The notes: a model not told the origin generated them from the sequence alone. A DNA stretch of 64,000 nucleotides from Desulfomicrobium sp. ZS1 (GCF_024204645.1 NZ_CP100351.1:1984001-2048000), one strand, 5' to 3'. Counted from the stretch's first letter, positions 7,727-17,621 are shown. A program made the numbers and translations.

Positions 7727-8760
7727 ACGGCCTCCTCGCGCAGGGTGTAGTCCATGCTCCGCCGCCGGGGCGAGAATCCCGCGCGCTCGACCAGGGAGCG
7801 CAGCTGGGATTCGGGCAGCAGAAAATGCACGCCCGTGGCCGCGACGACATTTTCCTCAAGCATGGTCGAGCCGAAATCATTGGCGCCCCAAAAGAGAGCC
7901 AGTTGCCCGACCATGGGGCCCTGCGTGACCCAGGAGGCCTGGATGTTGTCAATGTTGTCCAGATACAGGCGACACAGGGCCAGAAATTTGAGATACTCAT
8001 GGGATGAGGCTTCGGGCATGACCATGCGCGTATTACGGGGCTGAAAGGTCCAGGGAATGAAGGCCGTGAAACCGCCAGTGCGATCCTGCAGATCGCGCAG
8101 CCGGTCGAGGTGCTCCATGCGCTGCGCGAAGGTTTCGCCCTGACCGAGCATCATGGTCGCAGTGGTGCGCATGCCCAGGCCGTGAGCCGTCTCCATGACG
8201 AAAATCCACTGATCCGCCGTACACTTGCGCGGGGAGACGCGGGTCCTGACCTCGTCATTGAGTATCTCTGCTCCGCCGCCAGGCATGGAATCAAGCCCCG
8301 CGCGGCGCAGATCGGTCAGGATGTCGGCCACGGGGCGGGTCTCTTTTTCGCTCAGACACCAGACCTCCGAGGGCGAAAAACCGTGCACGGCAACGCCTGG
8401 AAAATGGCTCTTCAAAGTGCGCAGCAGATCCGTGTAATAGCCCATGGGCAGGTCCGGATTCATCCCGCCCTGCAGCAGAATCTGGTAGCCGCCCAGATCA
8501 ACGGTCTGCTGCACCTTGGACAGAATCTCCTCCGTGGACAGGACGTAACCACCCTCCTCGCCCGGACCCTTGAAAAACGCGCAGAATTTGCAGCCGGAAA
8601 CGCAGACATTGGTGTAATTGATATTACGGTCAACAATATATGTGACGATTCCCTCGGGATGCATTTCCATGCGACGCTGGTGGGCGAGCCCCCCGAGAGT
8701 GAAGACGTCGTTCATATCCCAGACGTATCGGGCCTCGTTCTTGTTCAGGCGGGTGTTCAT
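7723..8760 (-). CDS. mqnC: Cyclic dehypoxanthine futalosine synthase MqnC
   Basis: Radical SAM enzyme of the futalosine pathway to menaquinone; it cyclises dehypoxanthine futalosine. The Fe-S ligands are C53-x3-C57-x2-C60 in NVCVSGCKFC. ASWVTQG and the C-terminal WGANDFGSTM.EENVV segment are typical of MqnC. I placed the start at ATG 8760, 6 nt after AAGGA; the open frame extends to 9042 but the added part is unlike the family. At 345 residues it has the expected size. MqnE and MqnA/B/D are not in this window. Menaquinone is the membrane quinone of sulfate-reducing bacteria, so this gene feeds the respiratory chain. It is divergently arranged from the Cys-cluster gene at 8943. Confidence 0.88.
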   Translation of the reverse strand: MNTRLNKNEARYVWDMNDVFTLGGLAHQRRMEMHPEGIVTYIVDRNINYTNVCVSGCKFCAFFKGPGEEGGYVLSTEEILSKVQQTVDLGGYQILLQGGMNPDLPMGYYTDLLRTLKSHFPGVAVHGFSPSEVWCLSEKETRPVADILTDLRRAGLDSMPGGGAEILNDEVRTRVSPRKCTADQWIFVMETAHGLGMRTTATMMLGQGETFAQRMEHLDRLRDLQDRTGGFTAFIPWTFQPRNTRMVMPEASSHEYLKFLALCRLYLDNIDNIQASWVTQGPMVGQLALFWGANDFGSTMLEENVVAATGVHFLLPESQLRSLVERAGFSPRRRSMDYTLREEAV

Positions 8761-8942
8761 AAGCATTCCTTGGATGATGGTGAGATGACGAAGTGCTAGC
8801 GTTTGCCTGGGCGTAAGGTCAAGGGTTTGCAGGACGACAGCGGGTCGCGCGCATTCTCCCCGGAGACATTCGACCCCGCGGCTGCAGCCCTTGCCAAAGT
8901 CCGCGCCTTGTGGTTCAAGTCGGGCCCAAGCAAGAGGTGACA

Positions 8943-9401
8943 ATGACCGAATCCGTATTTGACTGCCGCATGTGCGGCCACTGCTGCCAGGGCCGGGGAG
9001 GCATCGTCGCCTCGGCCCCGGAACGCGAAAGACTGGCCGCATACCTGAACATGGAAGTCGATGAATTTTGCGCCCGCTACACCGAGGCTCAGGGAAAAAA
9101 ACTGGTCCTGCGTTGCGGCGAAAACGGCTACTGCGTATTTTTCGACCCCAAAACCGCCTGCACCGTGCACCCGGCCAAGCCTGACGTATGCCGCGCCTGG
9201 CCTTTTTTCCGTGGCAACCTGGTCGACCCCGTAAGCTGGGAGCTGGCCCAGGAGTACTGCCCAGGCATCAGGCCTGAATGCGGACACGCCGAATTCGCGC
9301 GCCAGGGCATCACCTATCTGGTAGATAACGGGCTGACCAAAACGGGCCGCGAAGATGAAGCAAACGCCCTGCGCATCGCGGATCTGACGGAAAAAATCTG
9401 A
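8943..9401 (+). CDS. YkgJ-family cysteine-cluster (zinc/iron-chelating) protein
   Basis: A 152-residue protein. Cysteines occur as C-x2-C-x2-CC near the N-terminus (CRMCGHCC), then in [26 protein letters not shown] and EYCPG. The C-x2-H-P-x-K-P-x2-C-R-x-W/F-P block is the signature of the YkgJ/UPF0153 family, assumed to bind an Fe-S cluster or zinc. I chose ATG 8943 with AGAGGTG upstream; the earlier in-frame start at 8910 lacks this. Its stop overlaps the start of the J-domain gene by 1 nt (TGATG), which suggests a joint function, but none is known. Confidence 0.8.
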   Translation: MTESVFDCRMCGHCCQGRGGIVASAPERERLAAYLNMEVDEFCARYTEAQGKKLVLRCGENGYCVFFDPKTACTVHPAKPDVCRAWPFFRGNLVDPVSWELAQEYCPGIRPECGHAEFARQGITYLVDNGLTKTGREDEANALRIADLTEKI

Positions 9402-10126
9402 TGCGCCTGTCTGAATGCTACTCCCTGCTGGAAGTCTTGCCCGGAGCGTCCCTTGACGAGATCAAAGCCAGCTACCGCAAACTGGCCTTCAAGTACCACC
9501 CGGACCTCAATCCAGGTGATGCCCGCACGGCCCAGCGCTTCAGCCGCCTGAACGAAGCCTACGTGCTGCTCAAGAAAAACCTGGAGACCGCCTCGACAGA
9601 CAATCGGCGATTCAATGCCGAGACCATCCGGCAGGAAGAAGAAGCCAGGGTCAAGCGCGGCGGCAAACCTGCAGGCGGATTTTCCGCCAAACAGGAGGAG
9701 GTGCTACGGGACATCTTGAATGACCCCTTCGCCAAGCAGGTCTTCGAGGACATTTTCAGCAAGCTCAAGCGCGGCGTCCAACCCGAAGGCGCCATCTCCA
9801 AGCCTGTCACGACGAAAAAACTGGACCTCAAATGGGGAGAGCGAGGCGTAAGCTTAGATCTCGGCAAGGGCCTCGTGCAGAGCGTGAAGGACTGGGCCGC
9901 CAGCCAGCTCGACGACCGCCAAACCGTGCGCATGCCCGCTCACAACCTCATCCCCGGCACCACCTTGCGGGTCCAGATCCGGCACCGCTTCAGCGCCGAA
10001 CCCCGCACCATAGACGTAACCCTGCCTCCGGACTTCGTGGTCGGCAGGCCCATCCGCCTGAAAGGCATGGGCAGACGGCTCGGACCATGGCGGGGGGATT
10101 TGTATCTGCGTCTGCTGGCGGTTTGA
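9401..10126 (+). CDS. J-domain protein with truncated DnaJ-like C-terminal region
   Basis: The first 65 residues form a J domain with the HPD tripeptide at residues 33-35, which stimulates Hsp70 ATPase. There is no Gly/Phe-rich or zinc-finger region. The last 60-70 residues (from about 175) resemble one C-terminal substrate-binding beta-sandwich of DnaJ/CbpA, including RGDLYLRL at the end. At 241 residues it is shorter than CbpA. It is translationally coupled to the Cys-cluster gene, so it may be a client-specific co-chaperone, for example in metal-centre assembly; this is inference. Confidence 0.78.
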   Translation: MRLSECYSLLEVLPGASLDEIKASYRKLAFKYHPDLNPGDARTAQRFSRLNEAYVLLKKNLETASTDNRRFNAETIRQEEEARVKRGGKPAGGFSAKQEEVLRDILNDPFAKQVFEDIFSKLKRGVQPEGAISKPVTTKKLDLKWGERGVSLDLGKGLVQSVKDWAASQLDDRQTVRMPAHNLIPGTTLRVQIRHRFSAEPRTIDVTLPPDFVVGRPIRLKGMGRRLGPWRGDLYLRLLAV

Positions 10127-10207
10127 AAACGGCCCTTATGGACCAAAAGGTCCTGATCATGCCATCTCGTATTTAAAGCAGCACATCGACGCCAAAAACC
10201 TGAGCCC

Positions 10208-12214
10208 TTACCCTACCACATCATAGCGGCTGAAAACCAGCGAATAGAACGCCTTGCCCTTGGTTCGCGACCTGAGCTCCGTGGAAAAACCGAAAAGCTG
10301 GCGCATGGGGGCGGTGGCCGTGATGCCGGATTCGAAATCAGAGGCGCGTACGTCCAGAATGCGGGCGTTCTTGGCCCCAAGGAGGTTGACGCAGTCACCA
10401 ACATAGTCCGGGGGCATGCGCAACTCAACGTCCATGATCGGCTCAAGCAAAACCGGCGAGGCCTTGCCAAGGGCCGATTTCATGGCATCCAGCGCGGCCA
10501 TGCGGACTCCCAAATCCGTCAGGCCATCCTCAAACGGAGCGATCTCAAGCAAGGTCGCCTCCACATCAGAAACCAGACAGCCCTGAAGCATCCCGGCCTG
10601 CAACGCGTCTTCCATGGCCTTGAGCGCGATATCCACGTGGTTCGTGGCAGGGAGCGTGGTCACGCAGCGATTGCCCTGGCCTCGCGGAGCCGGACGCACC
10701 GTGACCCGAACCAGGGCGCGGTGCTGCTGATCTCCGATGAGCTTGCGGCAACTCCCCTCGCCCGTCGCATCGGCGGCAATGGTCTCACGAAAAATGACCT
10801 GCGGATTGCCATAACGAAAACTCACCCCGCTCTCGCGGCGCAGCCGCTCCAGCACCACCTCCAGATGCAGTTCGCCAAGGCCCGCCACGATGAGCTGGTC
10901 CGTGTCCTCGTCCGTGAAGGATTGCAGGGTCGGATCTTCGATGCAGTATCTTTGAAGCAACGCCTGAAGTTTGTCCGTGTCGCTGGCGCTGCCCGGAACC
11001 AGGGCCACGTTCAGCACCGGCTGGATGATGTCGATATTCTCCAGGCGCAGGGCCGCTTTTCCGGAAAAAAGAGTGTCGCCGGTGATGCATTCCTTGAGGC
11101 CCGTGGCCAGGACAATCTCTCCTGCCCTTGCTTCAGGAATGGGTTCGTGCCGGTTGGCGTGCACGGTGTAGAGCTTGTGGATCTTCTCGAAGCGCTCCAG
11201 GCGTGAGTTGTAGACCGCGCTGTTCTCGCCGATGCGGCCGTTGTAGACGCGCATGAAGATCTTCTTGTGCGCGCCCTCGAAAAGCACCTTGAACACAAAG
11301 CCCACAAACTGGTCCGTACGCACGTTCTCCGCTTCCATGCGCTGCAGCACATGGGCGTGGGAATGCGACTCCACCGGAGACGGCAGAAAATGCACGACCC
11401 CGTTCATGAGCGGCTGCACGCCGATATTCTTGAGCGCGCTGCCGCAATAGACCGGCACGGCCTGCCCCGTCAGGGTCGCCTTGCGCAGGGCGGAGCGCAA
11501 CTCGGCCTCGTCGATGGCTTCGTCGGCCAGGTAGCGCTCCATGATCAGGTCGTCGAAATCAGCTACGGCTTCTATCAATTCCTTCCGCCGGGCCTGCAGG
11601 AGTTCGCGGTCCCGGTCCTGCGGTTCATGCTCATGGACCGTGGCCCCCTGATCGCTTGCGTCAAAGACCAGGGTCTTGCCGCGCAAGAGGTGCAGCACCG
11701 CGCCGTCCACGCACGCGGAAGGAACAGTCACAGGCAGCGGCCTGACCGCAAGACGGGCCTGGATATCCGAGACCACCTGCCAATAATCAGCACCGGGGCG
11801 GTCGGTCTTGTTGACGAAAACGAGCCTGGGCAAGCCATATTTGCTGGCCTGCCGCCACACCGTTTCGCTCTGGGACTCGATGCCGTTGACCCCGCAAAAA
11901 ACCACCACCGCGCCATCGCAGACCCGCAGAGAGCGTTCCACTTCGACGTTGAAATCCACATGGCCGGGAGTGTCTATGATATTGATCTGACTGCCATTCC
12001 AGACGATGGACGTGCAGGCCGAGGTGATGGTGATGCCGCGCTTCTGCTCTTCCTCAAGATAGTCCATGGTCGCGTTGCCGTCGTGGACTTCGCCGAGCTT
12101 GTGGATCTTGTGCGCGTAAAAAAGCAGGCGCTCGGTCAGGGTGGTCTTGCCGGCGTCGATGTGGGCGATGATGCCGATATTGCGCGTGGAGGAATCGATG
12201 TCGTGTTTTTTCAT
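10208..12214 (-). CDS. fusA: Elongation factor G-like translational GTPase (second EF-G type)
   Basis: A full-length EF-G architecture of 668 residues: GTPase domain with AHIDAGKT (17-24), RGITI switch I, DTPGH (81-85) and NKTD (135-138), a CGSALKN-type G5 motif, then domains II-V. The canonical elongation factor lies in the str operon with rpsL/rpsG/tuf in most bacteria. This copy stands downstream of leucine genes and differs in many places, so it is more likely an EF-G2-type paralogue than the housekeeping factor. EF-G paralogues can act in ribosome recycling or stress. It is the last gene of the psd-leu gene run, 18 nt after the hypothetical gene, without a strong ribosome-binding site. 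Confidence 0.85.
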   Translation of the reverse strand: MKKHDIDSSTRNIGIIAHIDAGKTTLTERLLFYAHKIHKLGEVHDGNATMDYLEEEQKRGITITSACTSIVWNGSQINIIDTPGHVDFNVEVERSLRVCDGAVVVFCGVNGIESQSETVWRQASKYGLPRLVFVNKTDRPGADYWQVVSDIQARLAVRPLPVTVPSACVDGAVLHLLRGKTLVFDASDQGATVHEHEPQDRDRELLQARRKELIEAVADFDDLIMERYLADEAIDEAELRSALRKATLTGQAVPVYCGSALKNIGVQPLMNGVVHFLPSPVESHSHAHVLQRMEAENVRTDQFVGFVFKVLFEGAHKKIFMRVYNGRIGENSAVYNSRLERFEKIHKLYTVHANRHEPIPEARAGEIVLATGLKECITGDTLFSGKAALRLENIDIIQPVLNVALVPGSASDTDKLQALLQRYCIEDPTLQSFTDEDTDQLIVAGLGELHLEVVLERLRRESGVSFRYGNPQVIFRETIAADATGEGSCRKLIGDQQHRALVRVTVRPAPRGQGNRCVTTLPATNHVDIALKAMEDALQAGMLQGCLVSDVEATLLEIAPFEDGLTDLGVRMAALDAMKSALGKASPVLLEPIMDVELRMPPDYVGDCVNLLGAKNARILDVRASDFESGITATAPMRQLFGFSTELRSRTKGKAFYSLVFSRYDVVG

Positions 12215-12232
12215 GAGTTCAGCTGAATCGGG

Positions 12233-12946
12233 TTAGGAGTAGGTGGACGTGTACTGGCGGAACGTGTCGGGACTGATCACGTCCCAGACCCAGCATCCAA
12301 GCAGACGCTCGGCCATGACCACGGGCGCACTTTCGGGCTCGCCGCCATAGCTGATGTAGGGGCGGCCCGTGGTCGCAGTCGGGGCAACGACGGCCCTGTA
12401 CGCCTGGACGTACCCGCTGTCGGGCAGGCACAGCTGCGTCCCGTACCCTGCGGGGTCCGGACGCAGCGTACGGGGATAATCCAGGCCCAGCCCGGCCAGA
12501 TCGATGCACGCCCCCGGCCCGGCGTCGGCCAGAAGCTTCAGGATGGGACGATGATCCGAAGTGAAGACCTGATGCGCGGACAAAAAATCGCACCCGAACA
12601 GAAGCGGGTCGGTAACCGGCCCACTGACATGCACGACCAGACCCTGCACCTTGGCCACCAGGGCCTGCACCATGGCCGAAAAAAAAGCCGGCAAGGGAAA
12701 GCGGCGCACGTCCACCGCGAAAAAGGCCCACTGCAACGGCTCGCACCGCAGAGTATGCTCCACGTGACCAAACCGCCGGGTCTGCGATACCGGCTCGGTC
12801 CCATTCTGAGCCAGGGCATAGGCAAAGCTCACCGCGTTCTTGATCACCGATTTTTGCACAGCCGGACAACGCTCGTACGCCTCGCCAAAAGCATCATCGT
12901 CAATATCGGCAACAAATCCGTTCTCCGCCAACAGCTCTTCGATCAC
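12233..12946 (-). CDS. Conserved-looking hypothetical protein between leuB and EF-G
   Basis: I do not recognise this 237-residue protein. The open frame reaches back through leuB, but a GTG at 12946 is preceded at 7 nt by AAGGAG and lies just after the leuB terminator, so it is the best start. The protein is soluble-looking, begins with acidic helices (IEELLAENGF..DIDDDAFGEAY) and has no obvious catalytic motif. It contains one FFAVDVRRFPLP segment and a C-terminal half with several Cys and Tyr. The codon use is like its neighbours. It is followed after 18 nt by the EF-G paralogue; co-transcription suggests, but does not prove, a link. Confidence 0.6.
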   Translation of the reverse strand: MIEELLAENGFVADIDDDAFGEAYERCPAVQKSVIKNAVSFAYALAQNGTEPVSQTRRFGHVEHTLRCEPLQWAFFAVDVRRFPLPAFFSAMVQALVAKVQGLVVHVSGPVTDPLLFGCDFLSAHQVFTSDHRPILKLLADAGPGACIDLAGLGLDYPRTLRPDPAGYGTQLCLPDSGYVQAYRAVVAPTATTGRPYISYGGEPESAPVVMAERLLGCWVWDVISPDTFRQYTSTYS

Positions 12947-12961
12947 CTTCAAACTCCTTAC

Positions 12962-12994
12962 AAAAAAAATGGGCAGGCCATGCATGACCTGCCC
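12962..12994 (-). terminator. Rho-independent terminator downstream of leuB
   Basis: On the minus strand a 12-bp stem with one wobble pair (GGGCAGGTCATG / CATGGCCTGCCC) is followed by ATTTTTTTT. It begins about 50 nt after the leuB stop and lies directly before the GTG of the hypothetical gene. The two downstream genes therefore need read-through or their own promoter. Confidence 0.85.
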
Positions 12995-13043
12995 GACATT
13001 TCCATATTTCAAGGCGTTGTACAACAGGGCGCAGCCCGAAAGT

Positions 13044-14117
13044 TCAGATCGCGCCCAGCACCAACGCGCCCATTTCCGAACAGCCGACTTTTTTACCCTC
13101 TCCCACGTAGATGTCGCCGGTGCGAAAGCCCCGGGCCAGCACGCTCTTGACCGCCGCGTCGATGGACTCGGCCTCGGCCTCCAGGCCAAAGGCGAACCTG
13201 AGCATCATGGACACGGACAGAATGGTCGCCAAAGGATTGGCGATATCGCGGCCCGCAATGTCCGGGGCCGAGCCGTGGATGGGCTCGAACAGGGCCGGTC
13301 CGCCGGAACCCATGGAGGCCGAGGGCAGCATGCCGATGGAGCCGGTGATGATGGAAGCCTCATCGGAGAGGATGTCGCCGAAAAGGTTCTCGGTCACAAT
13401 GACGTCAAACTGCGAAGGGTCGCGGATGAGCTGCATGGCCGCGTTGTCCACGTACATGTGCGACAGTTCCACGTCCGGGTATTCGGCCGCCGTGCGGATG
13501 GCCACCTCGCGCCACAGCCGCGACACGTCGAGCACGTTGGCCTTGTCCACGGAGCACAGCTTATTGCCGCGCTTGCGAGCAATCTCGCAGGCTACACGCA
13601 CGATGCGCTCTATTTCGGACTCGGAATAGATCATGGTGTTGAAGGCCGCCCGCTCACCGTTGACCACGGTCTCGCCGCGCGGCTCGCCGAAATAGGCTCC
13701 GCCGGTCAGTTCGCGCACGACCATGATATCAAGGCCCTGGCCGATGATGTCCGGCCGCAGATACGACGCCGCCGCCAGTTCCGGAAAGAGCACGGCCGGA
13801 CGCAGGTTGGAAAAAAGGCCCAGAGCCTTGCGGATGCCGAGCAGCCCCTTTTCGGGGCGGATGGCCGGATCGATGGTGTCCCATTTGGGGCCACCCACCG
13901 CGCCCAGCAGCACCGCGTCCGCCGCCTTGCAGGCGGCCACAGTCGCCTCGGGCAACGGGTTGCCCACGGCGTCGATGGCCGCGCCGCCGATAAGCGCGGT
14001 TTCGGTTTCAACTGTGTGGCCGAACTTGGCCGCCACCTTCTCCAGCACCTTCACGGCCTGGGTCACTATCTCAGGGCCTATGCCGTCGCCGGGCATGAGG
14101 CAGATTTTCATGTTCAT
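13044..14117 (-). CDS. leuB: 3-isopropylmalate dehydrogenase
   Basis: Catalyses the NAD-dependent oxidation and decarboxylation of 3-isopropylmalate in leucine synthesis. At 357 residues it has normal length. The N-terminal GDGIGPE motif, the [15 protein letters not shown] substrate loop and the [15 protein letters not shown] signature near the C-terminus are all present. ATG 14117 lies 6 nt after GGAG. It is separated from leuD by 217 nt that contain an inverted pair of REP-like palindromes, whereas the other leu genes overlap or nearly touch. A strong terminator follows. Confidence 0.93.
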   Translation of the reverse strand: MNMKICLMPGDGIGPEIVTQAVKVLEKVAAKFGHTVETETALIGGAAIDAVGNPLPEATVAACKAADAVLLGAVGGPKWDTIDPAIRPEKGLLGIRKALGLFSNLRPAVLFPELAAASYLRPDIIGQGLDIMVVRELTGGAYFGEPRGETVVNGERAAFNTMIYSESEIERIVRVACEIARKRGNKLCSVDKANVLDVSRLWREVAIRTAAEYPDVELSHMYVDNAAMQLIRDPSQFDVIVTENLFGDILSDEASIITGSIGMLPSASMGSGGPALFEPIHGSAPDIAGRDIANPLATILSVSMMLRFAFGLEAEAESIDAAVKSVLARGFRTGDIYVGEGKKVGCSEMGALVLGAI

Positions 14118-14170
14118 TGAGAACTCCAGCTTGAATAAATCATATGTTGGTTATGTGCGTCAGTCCGAAA

Positions 14171-14202
14171 AGGCATGGATCCCCGCCTTCGCGGGGATGA
14201 CG
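14171..14202 (+). repeat. REP-like palindromic repeat, copy 1 (leuD-leuB gap)
   Basis: AGGCATGGAT followed by CCCCGCCTTCGCGGGG and ATGACG. The core is a palindrome (CCCCGC-CTTC-GCGGGG region) that folds into a stable hairpin. This unit, GTCATTCCCGCGAAGGCGGGAATCCA in its other orientation, is a widespread type of bacterial intergenic repeat. Confidence 0.8.
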
Positions 14203-14257
14203 CCGTGAAAATGCACGCTTTTTGGAATATAATCCGGATTGCCGCTCAGGCTCACAT

Positions 14258-14289
14258 GTCATTCCCGCGAAGGCGGGAATCCATGCCTT
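14258..14289 (-). repeat. REP-like palindromic repeat, copy 2, inverted to copy 1
   Basis: GTCATTCCCGCGAAGGCGGG followed by AATCCATGCCTT, the reverse complement of copy 1 with two symmetric substitutions. The two copies lie 55 nt apart, so the transcript can form either two small hairpins or one long 32-bp stem. They fill most of the 217-nt gap between leuD and leuB; nothing else is seen there. Confidence 0.8.
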
Positions 14290-14334
14290 TCCCATTTCAA
14301 GAAGCCAGGGCGCGCACTCCCCATGCATCCGCCT

Positions 14335-14829
14335 TTACTGCGCCACTTTGCGCTTGACGTATTCCACCAGTCCGCCGCCGGAGAGCATTTCCATCATGAA
14401 CGGGGCCACGGGGACGAAGCCGATGGTCTCGCCGGTGGTCAGATTCTTGATCGTGCCTGCGGCCACGTCGATCTCAAGTTCGTTTCCTTCCTTGATGCGC
14501 TCGATGTCGTCGCCCAATTCCAGCAGCAAAAGGCCCATGTTGAACGAATTGCGGTAAAAGATGCGGGCGTAGCTGCGGGCAAGAACCACGGGAATGCCCG
14601 CGCCCAAAATGGCCAGGGGCGCGTGCTCGCGCGAGGAGCCGCAGCCGAAATTGTCGCCCGCGACAAGGATGTCGCCCTTCGTTACGCGCTTGACCCATCC
14701 GGGCTCAAGCCCTTCGAAACAGTTCTTGCCAAGCTCGGCCGTGTCGGCCGTGACCAGAAACCGGGCCGGGATGATGGCATCGGTATCAATATTGTCGCCC
14801 ACAACGTGGGTTTTACCTTTGAATGTCAT
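14335..14829 (-). CDS. leuD: 3-isopropylmalate dehydratase small subunit
   Basis: A 164-residue aconitase swivelling-domain protein with the [14 protein letters not shown] motif that positions the substrate carboxylate. The short N-terminus ([15 protein letters not shown]) places it in the compact LeuD branch also used by archaea, matching the HacA-like LeuC next to it. AAAGGAG lies 7 nt before ATG 14829. It follows leuC by 12 nt and forms a heterodimer with it to isomerise 2-isopropylmalate to 3-isopropylmalate. Confidence 0.92.
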   Translation of the reverse strand: MTFKGKTHVVGDNIDTDAIIPARFLVTADTAELGKNCFEGLEPGWVKRVTKGDILVAGDNFGCGSSREHAPLAILGAGIPVVLARSYARIFYRNSFNMGLLLLELGDDIERIKEGNELEIDVAAGTIKNLTTGETIGFVPVAPFMMEMLSGGGLVEYVKRKVAQ

Positions 14830-14841
14830 GACTTCTCTCCT

Positions 14842-16104
14842 TTAACCAAGTTTGGCCGGATGGGTGATGAACCCGGTCACGGCCGTAGCCGCCGCCACCG
14901 CAGGGTTGGCCAGGTAGACTTCGGACTGCAGGCTGCCCATGCGTCCCTTGAAATTGCGGTTGGTCGTGGCCAGACAGCGCTCGCCGCCGGCCAGAATGCC
15001 CATGTGTCCGCCCAGGCACGGTCCGCAGGTGGGCGGGCTGATAATCGCCCCCGCGTCGAGAAAAATGCGTAGCAAACCTTCGTCCAGGGCCATCGAATAC
15101 GCGCCGGGCGAGGCGGGGATGACGATAAAGCGCACCCCTTTGGCCACCTTGCGGCCCTTGATGATTTTGGCGGCCTCACGCAGGTCGCTGATGCGGCCGT
15201 TGGTACAGGAGCCGAGCACAACCTGATCGACGCGCACGTCGGAAACCTCTTCCACCGGCCTGACATTGTCCGGCAGGTGCGGACAGGCGATCTGGGGCGA
15301 GAACGAGGACACGTCGAAGGTCATCTCCTTCCAGTAATGCGCGCCCTCGTCGGCGGCGATGGGGCTGTCGCCCATGCGGCCATGAGCCTGGCAATAGGCC
15401 AGGGTCTTTTCATCGGCAGCAAAAAGCCCGGCCTTGCCCCCGGCCTCGATGGCCATGTTGGCCATGGTCATGCGCGCCTCCACGGAGAGCCCCTCAATGA
15501 CCTCGCCACCGAACTCCAGAGCCTTGTACAAGGCCCCGGCCACGCCGGTCTGGCCAATGGTGAAGAGGACCAGATCCTTGCCGCCGACATGTTCGGGCAG
15601 CTTGCCCGTGAAGTTGACACGGATGGTCTCAGGCACCTTGAACCACGTTTCGCCCAGGGCCATGGCCGCGGCGATGTCCGTACTGCCGAGGCCCGTGGCA
15701 AAAGCGCCGAGCCCCCCGTAGGTGCAGGTGTGGCTGTCCGCGCCGACCACGATGTCGCCGGGTCCGACCAACCCGTATTCGGGCAGGATGGCGTGCTCGA
15801 CGCCGACATTCCCGCCTTCGTAATAATGGGTGATGTCCATCTCGCGGGCAAAGTCGCGCACGACCTTGACCTGCTCGGCCGAATCAATGTCCTTGTTGGG
15901 GGTGAAATGATCGCAGACAAGGGCCACCTTGTCCTTGTCGAAAACCTGCTTCACGCCCATGCCCCGAATGGACTTGATGGCGAGCGGCGCGGTTATATCG
16001 TTGGCCAGCACCATGGACACGCGGCACTGGACGATCTGTCCGTCCGCAGTGATGGGCTGGTCCGTATGCCTCTGCAGTATTTTCTGTGCTAAAGTCTGGC
16101 GCAT
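14842..16104 (-). CDS. leuC: 3-isopropylmalate dehydratase large subunit
   Basis: Aconitase-family catalytic subunit of 420 residues. The three 4Fe-4S ligands are visible as GSCTNGR and CGPCLGGH, and the N-terminal ADSHTCTYGG loop is typical of the shorter, HacA/archaeal-type LeuC rather than the 466-residue enterobacterial form. ATG 16104 lies 7 nt after GGAGG and overlaps the end of leuA by 16 nt, so translation is coupled. It works with LeuD in the second step of leucine synthesis. Confidence 0.93.
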   Translation of the reverse strand: MRQTLAQKILQRHTDQPITADGQIVQCRVSMVLANDITAPLAIKSIRGMGVKQVFDKDKVALVCDHFTPNKDIDSAEQVKVVRDFAREMDITHYYEGGNVGVEHAILPEYGLVGPGDIVVGADSHTCTYGGLGAFATGLGSTDIAAAMALGETWFKVPETIRVNFTGKLPEHVGGKDLVLFTIGQTGVAGALYKALEFGGEVIEGLSVEARMTMANMAIEAGGKAGLFAADEKTLAYCQAHGRMGDSPIAADEGAHYWKEMTFDVSSFSPQIACPHLPDNVRPVEEVSDVRVDQVVLGSCTNGRISDLREAAKIIKGRKVAKGVRFIVIPASPGAYSMALDEGLLRIFLDAGAIISPPTCGPCLGGHMGILAGGERCLATTNRNFKGRMGSLQSEVYLANPAVAAATAVTGFITHPAKLG

Positions 16105-17621
16105 ATGCTGTCCTCCTGTCTTTTGGCCAAGCGGTTCAGGGCGTTCAGATACGCCTTGGCGCTGGCCACGATGATGTCCGCGTCGGATGCGCGGCCCACC
16201 GAGGTTTTTCCGTTCTCTTCTATCTTGACGGTCACCTCGCCCTGGGCGTCGGTGCCGCCGGTTATGGCGTTGACCGCATACCGGATCAGCTTGGGGCTGC
16301 GTCCCACGACCTTGCCGATGGTGTTGAACACGGCATCGATGGGACCGGTCCCGAAATCCGAAAGAATGCGCTCTTCGCCGTCCACATACATTTTGACGAC
16401 CGCGTTGGGGATGGCCATGTTGCCGCTCAAGGCGCTCAGATATTCCAGGCGGTACTTGTCGGGAAGGCGGAAGATCTCGTCGAGGACCACGGCTTCCAGG
16501 TCTTCGACGAAAATCTCCTTCTTGCGGTCGGCCAACTTTTTCATGGCCGTGAACACGACGCCAAGCTGCTCCTCGTCCAGGCGGTAGCCGAGGTCTTTGA
16601 GGCGCTTGTCGAAGGCTGCGCGGCCGGAATGCTTGCCCAGAACCATGTCCTCTTCCTGCCGTCCCACAGACTCGGGCGTCATTATTTCATAGGTCTGACG
16701 ATTCTTGAGCACCCCGTCCTGATGGATGCCGGATTCGTGGGCAAAGGCATTAGCACCGATAATCGATTTGTAAGGAGGTATAGGCTGACCGATGATCAAA
16801 GACAAGAGCCTGGTGGAAGGGAAAATTTGCTCCTTCTTGATGTTGGTGGTCAACTGGTAGAAATCCTTGCGCACGTCCATGGACATGACCACCTCTTCCA
16901 GAGCCGCGTTGCCCGCCCGCTCGCCGATGCCACTCAAAGTCACCTCGGCCTGACGCGCCCCGGCTTTGAGCGCGGCCAGCGTATTGGCCGTGGCCAGCCC
17001 CAGATCGTTGTGGCAGTGCACGGAAAAAACAGCCTTGTGGCTGCCCTTCACGTTTTCAATCAGATATTTGATCAGCTCGGCGAACTCCTGCGGCTGGGTG
17101 TAGCCGACAGTATCCGGAACGTTGATGGTCGTGGCCCCGGCCGCGATGACCCGCTCGAAGACCTGCGCCAGAAAGGGCCAGTCGGAACGGGAGGCGTCCT
17201 CGGCGGAGAACTCCACGTTGGAGGTCTTGGACGCGGCGTATTTGACGGCGGCCTCAGCCATGTCCAGAACCTGGTGCCGCTCCTTGCGCAGCTTGTACTT
17301 CATGTGAATGTCCGAGGTGGCCAGAAAGGTGTGGATACGGGCCTGGGGGTTGCCCTTGACCGCCTCCCAGGCGCGATCGATGTCGCTGGGCAAGGCCCGG
17401 CAAAGCCCGGCCACCTGGCAGTTCTGCACGGCCAGGGCGATGTCGCGCACGGCCTCGAAGTCACCCTGGCTGGCTGCCGGAAAACCGGCCTCGATGATGT
17501 CGACGCCGAGTATTTCAAGCTGCCGGGCCAGGCGCACCTTTTCATCGCGGTTCATGGTCGCGCCGGGCGACTGCTCGCCATCACGCAAGGTTGTGTCGAA
17601 AATGAAAATTCGTTCTGACAT
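16089..17621 (-). CDS. leuA: 2-isopropylmalate synthase
   Basis: Condenses acetyl-CoA and 2-ketoisovalerate, the committed step of leucine synthesis. The 510-residue chain carries the DTTLRDGEQSPG motif at residues 9-20, the metal-binding HCHNDLG, and a C-terminal LeuA dimer domain that normally binds leucine for feedback inhibition. AAGGAG lies 7 nt before ATG 17621. The 126 nt between pssA and leuA hold no clear Leu-rich leader peptide or T-box, so regulation by attenuation is not supported. Confidence 0.94.
   Translation of the reverse strand: MSERIFIFDTTLRDGEQSPGATMNRDEKVRLARQLEILGVDIIEAGFPAASQGDFEAVRDIALAVQNCQVAGLCRALPSDIDRAWEAVKGNPQARIHTFLATSDIHMKYKLRKERHQVLDMAEAAVKYAASKTSNVEFSAEDASRSDWPFLAQVFERVIAAGATTINVPDTVGYTQPQEFAELIKYLIENVKGSHKAVFSVHCHNDLGLATANTLAALKAGARQAEVTLSGIGERAGNAALEEVVMSMDVRKDFYQLTTNIKKEQIFPSTRLLSLIIGQPIPPYKSIIGANAFAHESGIHQDGVLKNRQTYEIMTPESVGRQEEDMVLGKHSGRAAFDKRLKDLGYRLDEEQLGVVFTAMKKLADRKKEIFVEDLEAVVLDEIFRLPDKYRLEYLSALSGNMAIPNAVVKMYVDGEERILSDFGTGPIDAVFNTIGKVVGRSPKLIRYAVNAITGGTDAQGEVTVKIEENGKTSVGRASDADIIVASAKAYLNALNRLAKRQEDSICARL

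Noticed and set aside
10140-10156. GGACC-AAAA-GGTCC hairpin between the convergent J-domain and EF-G genes as a terminator
   Set aside because: Stem of only 5 bp and no T-run on either strand.
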